Shown here one piece after another: positions 1-5,488 of a stretch of 7,448 nt of DNA. Positions within the stretch are counted from its first letter, which is position 1; each line of letters starts with the position of its first letter. A program made the translations under genes and the position numbers. This DNA is from Firmicutes bacterium UBA6648 (lineage in GTDB: Bacteria; Bacillota; Clostridia; Peptostreptococcales; Anaerovoracaceae), in NCBI GenBank assembly GCA_002455605.1, contig DKLE01000091.1:1-7448 (forward strand), given 5' to 3'. The notes beneath the pieces were generated by a model that worked only from the letters and a program-made list of their open reading frames with translations, did not search any database and had not been told where the DNA came from.

Positions 1-8
1 ATTAACAT
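1..8 (-). CDS. Possible start of a gene running off the left edge
   Basis: On the minus strand an ATG lies at 6-8, seven bases downstream of a strong Shine-Dalgarno run (GAGGGAGGA, complement of 16-24). Only the start codon, one leucine codon and two further bases fall inside the window, so no product can be named. The ribosome binding site is as good as those of the intact genes here, which is the whole case for the call. It would be transcribed in the same direction as cfa. A chance match in purine-rich DNA is the alternative. Confidence 0.35.
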
Positions 9-57
9 AAATTAGTCCTCCCTCTTAAATATAACTGTAGTAACTTAATATAATTAA

Positions 58-250
58 TCCCTCTACTAAAAATGTAAAGGCTTCCAATTAATTAACCTTT
101 TGTCCAGAATCTATTTTTATAATATTAAGTTGAGCAGCCATTCTTTATTCATTCCCACTATAGCATTGCTTAGTTGTTCAACAGCACTGCTAAGCCCTTC
201 TTCCAAAGATTATAATGTGGCTCGGTACTCTTACTTTCTAAGTATAGCAT
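58..250 (-). pseudogene. Decayed N-terminal remnant of lipoate-protein ligase A
   Basis: Reading the minus strand from an ATG at 248-250, the first 15 codons (206-250) give MLYLESKSTEPHYNL. This closely resembles the conserved start of Firmicute LplA/LplJ proteins, which begin with a short strand, then S-T-D-P-x-x-N-L-A-L-E-E. The frame then breaks. In a shifted frame 120-206 reads LEE..., followed by NAIVGMNK, which recalls the NAIVVGxNQN region of LplA. A third frame at 58-87 reads LEAFTFLVEG, reminiscent of the LNFTFLV segment. An AAAGGA ribosome binding site lies seven bases before the ATG. Stops and at least two frame changes rule out a working ligase, and the catalytic lysine region is absent. 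The similarity is from memory of the family, not from a search. The first 15 residues are the strong part; the rest is suggestive. Confidence 0.45.
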
Positions 251-298
251 GTTCTATTCCTTTCCGCTCAATTTCACAAAGGTTTTTAAGGGGTAAAA

Positions 299-323
299 TG
301 TACATTTTTTGTACTTTATGTAC
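299..323. repeat. Three closely spaced TGTAC repeats, possible operator
   Basis: TGTAC occurs at 299-303, 310-314 and 319-323, so starts are 11 and 9 bases apart, close to one helical turn. The first copy is part of the perfect palindrome ATGTACAT (298-305). The cluster lies about 50-75 bases before the start of the lplA-like remnant, where an operator for that gene would be expected. No convincing -35/-10 pair was seen next to it. In AT-rich DNA this could be chance. The rest of 251-423 shows no gene or clear signal. Confidence 0.2.
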
Positions 324-423
324 GTTATCCCTTCTCCCCCAATTCATTACATATTTGACCATATAAAGTGGATAGCTTTTCAAGCCTTGCATACAATTGC
401 CCGTAATTATTTCCATAATAAAA

Positions 424-458
424 AGACAGAACAACTGATTCTAAAGTTTGTTCCGTCT
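424..458 (-). terminator. Intrinsic terminator of cfa
   Basis: Read on the minus strand, arms 448-458 and 424-434 pair over 11 positions (AGACGGAACAA with TTGTTCTGTCT), with one G-U wobble and a 13-base loop. A T-rich run (TTTTATTAT) follows immediately on the minus strand. The hairpin begins 14 bases after the cfa stop codon, the usual distance for a terminator. Confidence 0.75.
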
Positions 459-471
459 CTTTTATTCAATC

Positions 472-1638
472 TTAATACCATCTAGTCATAGGCAATTCAT
501 TATTTACGCCCTTTGATAACAGAATTTGATGTAAATCAATAACCCCTCTGTTGAAAGTGGCCGCACAAGCACATAAATAAAGATCCCACATACGAGTAAA
601 TTCAATTCCCATTTTTTCTTGAATTTCGTCTCTATGCTCATTAAAATTCTTATTCCAGCGATGTAATGTTTCCGTATAGTGTCTTCGCAGGCTCTCCACA
701 TCCAATGTATAGAAATTGTACTCCGCAGATAAATTTATGACCTCCCTTAAACTTGGGCACATACCACCCGGGAAAATATATTTTCTCATCCACGGGTCTC
801 CTGGATGCTCCTTCATCCCGCTTATATAATGCAATAAAAATAAGCCGGTAGGCTTTAATACTTTATCAACACTGGACATAAAGGCTTCATAATTATCTCT
901 GCCCACATGCTCTATCATTCCTACACTGACTATCCGATCAAAAGAAGTCTTTAATTTCGGAAGATCCCGATAATCCATAAGCTCAACCGTCAATCTATCA
1001 TCCAATCCTTCTTCTTTGATCCGCTGCTGGAACTTTTTATACTGCTCCTCACTTAAGGTAATGCCCAGCCCTTTTATTTTATATTTTTTGGCGGCTTCGA
1101 TTAACAATTGTCCCCAACCACAGCCGATATCCAATAAATGCATATCTTCTTTCAAGCAAAGCTTTTCCAGAATATAATATATCTTGTTCATCTGTGCTTC
1201 ATATAAGGTATCCCTCTTTTTCTTGAAATACCCGCATGAATAGCTCATGGTTTCATCCAGCCATAACTCATAAAAGTCATTTCCGATATCATAATGCGAG
1301 GCTACTTCTTTTTTCTGATTTTTCTTACCCTTTGAAGTCAGCATCAGCTTCTTTAATGCCTTAATATCCTTAGAGAATTTTCCTAACTGTCCGAGAAAAT
1401 TATTCAATGCGGTATAAAGGTCTCCTTCCACCTCAATATCCCCTTTCATATAGGCCTCTCCCAGGGCAATGGAAGTACTCTTTACCAGTTCCTTAATGTC
1501 TATCGGCTTATTCACTTTAACTACAAAAGTGGGGTCTCCCTCGCCTATCAGATGCTTTTCCCCGTCCATTTCTATGGCAAACGGGTGCTCATCAAACTGT
1601 TTAATAAAGTCGATAAGTAACTCTTGTTTTTTCTTCAT
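472..1638 (-). CDS. cfa: Cyclopropane-fatty-acyl-phospholipid synthase
   Basis: This cytosolic, membrane-associated enzyme transfers a methylene group from S-adenosylmethionine onto cis double bonds of phospholipid acyl chains. It makes cyclopropane fatty acids, typically on entry to stationary phase or under acid and solvent stress. The 388-residue protein matches the family length. Residues 1-100 form the lipid-binding N-terminal domain. The family signature VASHYDIGNDFYELWL starts at 112, and the SAM-binding loop LLDIGCGWG is at 168-176. The bicarbonate-site residues known from the E. coli enzyme have clear counterparts: Cys135 (SYSCGYF), Glu243 (MIEHVG), His270 with Ile272 (LLHYI), and Tyr321 (RRHYTETL). 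The start is supported by AGGGAGG nine bases upstream. It is followed by its own terminator and lies 175 bases downstream of the response-regulator gene. No clean sigma-A promoter was found in that gap, so partial read-through from the upstream operon is possible. Confidence 0.95.
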   Translation of the reverse strand: MKKKQELLIDFIKQFDEHPFAIEMDGEKHLIGEGDPTFVVKVNKPIDIKELVKSTSIALGEAYMKGDIEVEGDLYTALNNFLGQLGKFSKDIKALKKLMLTSKGKKNQKKEVASHYDIGNDFYELWLDETMSYSCGYFKKKRDTLYEAQMNKIYYILEKLCLKEDMHLLDIGCGWGQLLIEAAKKYKIKGLGITLSEEQYKKFQQRIKEEGLDDRLTVELMDYRDLPKLKTSFDRIVSVGMIEHVGRDNYEAFMSSVDKVLKPTGLFLLHYISGMKEHPGDPWMRKYIFPGGMCPSLREVINLSAEYNFYTLDVESLRRHYTETLHRWNKNFNEHRDEIQEKMGIEFTRMWDLYLCACAATFNRGVIDLHQILLSKGVNNELPMTRWY

Positions 1639-1647
1639 AATAGATTT

Positions 1648-1654
1648 CCTCCCT
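1648..1654 (-). promoter_or_regulatory. Ribosome binding site of cfa
   Basis: The complement of CCTCCCT gives AGGGAGG, nine bases before the ATG at 1636-1638. It fixes the cfa start. Confidence 0.8.
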
Positions 1655-1702
1655 TTAATAATCTGGCCTAAATATATACAAACTACATCTGGTCAGGTTT
1701 CT

Positions 1703-1716
1703 ATTGATTAAACAAT
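1703..1716. promoter_or_regulatory. 14-bp dyad upstream of cfa, possible operator
   Basis: ATTGATTAAACAAT is symmetric except for one position in each arm (ATTG-x-TTAA-x-CAAT). It sits 65-78 bases upstream of the cfa start, in the region where its promoter should lie. No strong -35/-10 pair could be identified around it, and the gap 1639-1813 shows no convincing terminator for the response-regulator gene. The dyad could be an operator or a chance AT-rich palindrome. Confidence 0.25.
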
Positions 1717-1813
1717 AATTAACTTAATTTTTATCCATTTGTTCTATTTTAATACTTCCCTGTTAATTTATCTACCCAATACGGGATTTTTGTAATATTT
1801 AACCATATAAAAC

Positions 1814-3196
1814 TTATTGGCTGTTTTTTATGCCATACTCCGTAATTTTATTAAAAAGCTGTCTTCTGCTCATTCCCATCTTTTCCGCCGCATGAGTAAT
1901 GTTTCCGCCGCATGCTTCAATAACACCCTTAATATATTGCTTCTCAAATTCCTGCTTTGCTTCTTTATAGGATAAATTTGTCTTTACACTATTGATTGTC
2001 TGAACATTGCAGATGTTCTCCGAAACATATGCTTTCTTGTTATCTAACGTCAGCATACCGCCACTTGAAAGAATAACCATTCTTTCAATAATATTTTTAA
2101 GCTCTCTTACATTTCCGGGATATTGATACTTTAATAGAATTTCCTTTGATTCCGGTTCCATGCCTATGATGTGCTTTCCTGTCTGCTTTGCAAACCGTTC
2201 TATGAAGAAGTCTATTAAATCCTCAATATCCTCTGGCCGCTCTCGAAGAGCGGGAACATCTATTTCAATGGTATTTATTCGATATAAAAAGTCTTTTCGG
2301 AATAAACCTTCTTCCACCGCTGCATAAATATCTCTGTTTGTTGCAGATACCAGTCTAAAATCAACTGTAATTGACCGGTTTGAACCGATTCTTTCGATGG
2401 CATGATTTTCCAGTACCCTCAAGAGTTTCACCTGCGTTCCCAAGTCCATTTCTCCGATCTCATCAAGAAAAATAGTTCCTCCGTTGGTTTCCTCTAACTT
2501 TCCCAGCCGCCTTGCTACCGCTCCAGTAAAAGCACCCTTTTCATGTCCGAATAGCTCCGACTCTATCAATTTATCCGGATAATGCTGACAATTAATAGGA
2601 ACAAAAGGCTTTATTTTTCTAGGGCTTCTGATATGGATTTCATTAGCAATAATTTCTTTTCCAACTCCAGACTCTCCTATTATGAGTATATTGGCATTAG
2701 ATTCTGCCACCTTATCTACCAATTCCCAGACTTTTTGCATATTCTTATTTTTGCTGGCTACTAAAAATTTATTTTCTCTGCTTTCTCTATGTAAGTTATT
2801 CAGCGTTTTTAAATCAATTACTTCTTTGGCTTTTTCTATTTCTAAAATTAATTCATCCGGATTATGGCTTTTAATGAAATATCCAAATGCACCTATTTTC
2901 ATTGTCTGCACTGCAGTCTCTACGCTTCCATAGCCGGTAACCATGATAACTTCCACATTTTGTTGGTAGATACTCTTTACCTTTTGAAGAAAATCAATAC
3001 CATTTAATCCACTCATCATAATATCTGTTATGATAAGCGGGTAATATTCTATTTCCAAAATTTTTAATGCCTCTTCACCGGATTCTGCTGTTTCCACCTG
3101 ATACCCAAACTCCTCCAACAGCATTTTGGAAGTCTCTCTATAATCTGCTTCATCATCCACTATTAATATCTTGAATAAACTATTATTCCCTTCCAT
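1814..3196 (-). CDS. NtrC-family sigma-54-dependent response regulator
   Basis: This is a cytosolic transcription activator. When phosphorylated it oligomerises on upstream DNA sites and uses ATP hydrolysis to open promoters held by sigma-54 RNA polymerase. The 460 residues show the full three-domain plan. The receiver domain (about 8-125) has the acidic pair Asp14/Asp15, phospho-acceptor Asp58 (ITDIMM), Thr87 and Lys109. The AAA+ domain (about 145-375) has Walker A GESGVGKE (174-181), the sigma-54-contacting loop GAFTGA (221-226), Walker B TIFLDE (241-246) and YPGNVREL (359-366). A Fis-type helix-turn-helix lies near 423-452 (NITHAAEKMGMSRRQL). All key residues are present, so it should be a fully competent activator. 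The gene overlaps the 3' end of the kinase gene by 14 bases, with AAAGGA six bases before its ATG, indicating translational coupling. Its likely target is the sigma-54 promoter of the divergent antiporter gene. Confidence 0.95.
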   Translation of the reverse strand: MEGNNSLFKILIVDDEADYRETSKMLLEEFGYQVETAESGEEALKILEIEYYPLIITDIMMSGLNGIDFLQKVKSIYQQNVEVIMVTGYGSVETAVQTMKIGAFGYFIKSHNPDELILEIEKAKEVIDLKTLNNLHRESRENKFLVASKNKNMQKVWELVDKVAESNANILIIGESGVGKEIIANEIHIRSPRKIKPFVPINCQHYPDKLIESELFGHEKGAFTGAVARRLGKLEETNGGTIFLDEIGEMDLGTQVKLLRVLENHAIERIGSNRSITVDFRLVSATNRDIYAAVEEGLFRKDFLYRINTIEIDVPALRERPEDIEDLIDFFIERFAKQTGKHIIGMEPESKEILLKYQYPGNVRELKNIIERMVILSSGGMLTLDNKKAYVSENICNVQTINSVKTNLSYKEAKQEFEKQYIKGVIEACGGNITHAAEKMGMSRRQLFNKITEYGIKNSQ

Positions 3197-5207
3197 GACT
3201 ATTCCTTTCCCCTGCTGGCACTTTTATAATAAAAGTTGTTCCCTTTCCTTCCGCGCTTTTCACCTCAATGGACCCTGACAGCTTTTCCACCTCAGAATAT
3301 ACAATGAATAAACCTAATCCAGTTCCCTTGCCCGGTTCTTTGGTGGTGAAAAACGGATTAAAAATATTATCTAAATCCTTTTCATCTATACCTATGCCAG
3401 AATCCTGGCATTCAATTACTATTTCTTTTGTGTCTGTATATCCTTTTATGTTTAACCAGCCTTCCTCCTGAATAGCATCTATTGCGTTGGAGGTTAAGTT
3501 TATCAGAATATGCTTCAGCGTTTCACCATTGCTATATATATAAATATCTCTGCAGCAGTTCACGCTTACATCTATTTTTTTCTTTTTTATATACTCACTC
3601 TGTAATTCTAATATATTTTGGATATTTTCGTACAAATTTATCTTTTCAACCCGCTCGTCACTTTCCCTCCAGAAATTCATTACATTATCTATGATTTTTC
3701 CCGCTCTCTGAACACTTTCATCAATGAAGCCCAGAGATTTTAATGCATTTACCGGTAATTCTCTATTTTTTTGTAATAAATAACTTTGAGTGCGTATCAC
3801 ACCTAAAGGGTTTCTAATCTCATGGGCCATCCCGGCTGCAAGCTGACCCACAGCCAGCATCTTACCGGATTGCAGCAATTGTTTCCTCTTAATAACATCC
3901 AATGTAACATTTCTCAGCATAACAAGGGTTCCTTCTGCTGCTTCTAAGGGATAAGCTACCATTTCATAAATTTCACCATTGCAGGCAACCTCTCTTTTCA
4001 CCTCTTTATTGAGCCGGATGCATTCATCAACAATACAATTGCAGCAGCTATGGCAAAAACCGCAGATTATTTGCTCACATGTTTTTGTATTGGTCCCTTC
4101 ACTTCCCAGCCCTAAATAATGAAGCAATCCTTGATTTGCATTAATGATTCTTTTCTCTCCTGATAAAACCACAATAAACTCCGGTATTCCATCAAAAATA
4201 ATCTGCAATTCATTTCGACTGCTTTCTAACTCATGTGTTCGTTCTTTAACCAGCTTTTTCAGCTTCTGATTATTATTCAAAATTAAAAGCAGCCAGATTC
4301 CTGCTATAAGGATGCAAATAATAAGAAACTTCAGCCACAATATATTTTTGGTATTTTTGAGTAACGGTGTTGATATTCCAAACCATTTCTGTTGAATCTT
4401 TTCCAAGAGTCCTTTTTGATTGATTTGCCTTATCCCTTTATTGACTATTGGCACAATTTCAGCTTTTGCTTTTGGAATTGCCAATACAACAGGTTTCTCA
4501 TATAATGCGGTGTTTATCATTTCAAATTGACTGTTCCCCTTCTGCTTGCCTATGTAATAGTACACAACCGGTTCATCACCGATTACAGCATCTACTTTTT
4601 TCTCTGTCAATAAACTTAATCCTTCCGCTACATCTTCTACATAGACCAGCGTTGCTTCCGGATAATTTTCTTTCAAATATCCGACTGCATAATCCCCTTT
4701 CTGCGTAGCAATGATCATATTTCGAACATCTGACAAGGAATATTCCTCTCCTACTCTAACAGCAAGTACAGTTCGCAGATTATAAATAGGTTCAGTAAAT
4801 ACAAAATATTGAGCACGCTGGGAATTAATAAACATATCTGCAAAATCAGTTTGTCCGTTTTTTAGGGCGTCTTGTGCCTCTTCCCATTGATAGGGAACGG
4901 TCTTTATCTCAACTCCCAGTTCCAAAGACAATTGATTCATATAATCAATAACAACTCCTTTATAGACGCCGTCATCGTCAATAAACCTTAAAGGGGGAGC
5001 ACTTTCATCTGCTCCGTAAATAAAAGCTCCATCCCGTAAATATTTTTTCAATACCTCCTGATCTTTTATTTTATTGACACGTTCCTGAGAGATATAAAAA
5101 AATAATCCTATAATCAGGCATCCAATCAGAGCAAAAATAATAAGTATAATCCTTTTTTTATTTTCTTTTCTTCCTATCTTACTGATCCTAAAAAACTGTC
5201 TTTCCAT
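3183..5207 (-). CDS. Sensor histidine kinase with extracellular solute-binding domain and cysteine-rich PAS
   Basis: This membrane kinase is predicted to sense an external small solute and phosphorylate the regulator encoded just downstream. Among its 674 residues, a basic N-terminus (KIGRKENKKR) precedes TM1 (about 19-40). Next comes an extracellular SBP_bac_3 domain (about 55-277), with the family-type pattern PPLRFIDDDGVYKGVVIDYM and R-A-Q-Y-F-x-F-T-E-P (131-140). TM2 is at about 288-311, followed by a short helical linker and a PAS-like region (about 330-440). HisKA follows with His462 in AHEIRNP, then an HATPase domain with N-box NLTSNAID (570-577), G1 DSGIGI (602-607) and G2 GKGTGLGL (626-633). 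No HAMP domain is evident. SBP_bac_3 domains commonly bind amino acids or similar polar ligands; the exact ligand here is unknown. Seven cysteines lie at 377-396 within the PAS region, spaced C-x4-C-x2-C-x2-CC-x-C-x4-C. The start is supported by GGGAG eight bases upstream and by a strong promoter. Confidence 0.93.
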   Translation of the reverse strand: MERQFFRISKIGRKENKKRIILIIFALIGCLIIGLFFYISQERVNKIKDQEVLKKYLRDGAFIYGADESAPPLRFIDDDGVYKGVVIDYMNQLSLELGVEIKTVPYQWEEAQDALKNGQTDFADMFINSQRAQYFVFTEPIYNLRTVLAVRVGEEYSLSDVRNMIIATQKGDYAVGYLKENYPEATLVYVEDVAEGLSLLTEKKVDAVIGDEPVVYYYIGKQKGNSQFEMINTALYEKPVVLAIPKAKAEIVPIVNKGIRQINQKGLLEKIQQKWFGISTPLLKNTKNILWLKFLIICILIAGIWLLLILNNNQKLKKLVKERTHELESSRNELQIIFDGIPEFIVVLSGEKRIINANQGLLHYLGLGSEGTNTKTCEQIICGFCHSCCNCIVDECIRLNKEVKREVACNGEIYEMVAYPLEAAEGTLVMLRNVTLDVIKRKQLLQSGKMLAVGQLAAGMAHEIRNPLGVIRTQSYLLQKNRELPVNALKSLGFIDESVQRAGKIIDNVMNFWRESDERVEKINLYENIQNILELQSEYIKKKKIDVSVNCCRDIYIYSNGETLKHILINLTSNAIDAIQEEGWLNIKGYTDTKEIVIECQDSGIGIDEKDLDNIFNPFFTTKEPGKGTGLGLFIVYSEVEKLSGSIEVKSAEGKGTTFIIKVPAGERNSHGRE

Positions 5208-5214
5208 TTACCAA

Positions 5215-5220
5215 ACTCCC
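5215..5220 (-). promoter_or_regulatory. Ribosome binding site of the kinase gene
   Basis: The complement reads GGGAGT, with eight bases between GGGAG and the ATG at 5205-5207. It supports the chosen start of the kinase. Confidence 0.6.
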
Positions 5221-5249
5221 ATATCCGTTTTTTTTCTGAATTCACCCTC

Positions 5250-5278
5250 ATTATATTGACTTTTTTGTCTCTTTTCAA
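5250..5278 (-). promoter_or_regulatory. Sigma-A promoter of the kinase/regulator operon
   Basis: On the minus strand TTGAAA (complement of 5273-5278) and a perfect TATAAT (complement of 5250-5255) are separated by exactly 17 bases. Transcription would start near 5243, giving a leader of about 36 bases before the kinase ATG. This is a near-consensus vegetative promoter, so the sensor and regulator are probably made constitutively. The -35 hexamer sits inside a TTTCAAGAA element (5273-5281) that recurs at 5383-5391, which leaves room for autoregulation. Confidence 0.8.
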
Positions 5279-5294
5279 GAAGCCTGCAAGCTTC
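5279..5294. promoter_or_regulatory. GAAGC-N6-GCTTC dyad next to the kinase -35 box
   Basis: This is a perfect five-base inverted repeat (5279-5283 and 5290-5294). It abuts the -35 box of the kinase operon and is centred about 170 bases upstream of the predicted antiporter transcription start. It could be a regulator site acting on either promoter, but five-base arms are short. Confidence 0.2.
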
Positions 5295-5329
5295 CTACAC
5301 GAAAATTGCTAGGTATTTTTTTGCCACAT

Positions 5330-5343
5330 GGAAATATTTTTCC
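5330..5343. promoter_or_regulatory. GGAAA-N4-TTTCC dyad, possible activator site
   Basis: This is a perfect five-base inverted repeat centred at 5336.5, about 120 bases upstream of the predicted sigma-54 transcription start. That is within the usual range for enhancer-like sites of NtrC-type activators. The arms are short and AT-rich, so the support is weak. Confidence 0.25.
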
Positions 5344-5370
5344 TGGTTATTTTTTTACTTCTTTTTTAAT

Positions 5371-5391
5371 TTCTTGCTTAGCTTTCAAGAA
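5371..5391. promoter_or_regulatory. TTCTTG-N9-CAAGAA dyad, candidate upstream activator site
   Basis: A perfect six-base inverted repeat lies at 5371-5376 and 5386-5391; it extends to seven bases if 5370 and 5392 are counted. It is centred at 5381, about 76 bases upstream of the predicted start from the sigma-54 promoter. Its right half belongs to the nonamer TTTCAAGAA, which is repeated at 5273-5281 over the kinase -35 box. This is the best candidate in the intergenic region for binding of the Fis-type domain of the neighbouring regulator. The assignment is inferred from position and symmetry. Confidence 0.4.
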
Positions 5392-5430
5392 AAATGTGCA
5401 ATTCACACAGGAGCATCCCTTTTAATTTTT

Positions 5431-5446
5431 TGGTATGAGATTTGCT
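5431..5446 (+). promoter_or_regulatory. Sigma-54 (-24/-12) promoter of the antiporter gene
   Basis: TGGTATGAGATTTGCT matches the sigma-54 consensus TGGCAYG-N4-TTGCW at every position except the C after GG, which is T here. The invariant GG (5432-5433) and GC (5444-5445) are separated by the required ten bases. Transcription should begin near 5457, leaving a leader of about 32 bases. A sigma-54 activator is encoded divergently next door, which strongly supports function. Expression should therefore depend strictly on sigma-54 and a phosphorylated activator. Confidence 0.88.
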
Positions 5447-5475
5447 TCTGATAATAGTGTAGTTATTTTATTTTG

Positions 5476-5481
5476 AGGAGG
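5476..5481 (+). promoter_or_regulatory. Ribosome binding site of the antiporter gene
   Basis: A perfect AGGAGG lies seven bases before the ATG at 5489 and decides the start. Confidence 0.85.
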
Positions 5482-5488
5482 TTTTAAT

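Noticed and set aside
100..366. Plus-strand open frame of 88 codons
   Set aside because: It has no family resemblance and no ribosome binding site, and it lies antisense over the lplA-like relic.
231..434. Minus-strand open frame of 67 codons downstream of cfa
   Set aside because: It begins inside the cfa terminator and has no recognisable domain. Its lower-numbered end overlaps the better-supported start of the lplA relic in another frame.
5427..5455. Possible sigma-A promoter for the antiporter (GATAAT at 5450-5455)
   Set aside because: The -10-like hexamer has no reasonable -35 box at 16-18 bases, and the overlapping sigma-54 motif explains the region far better.
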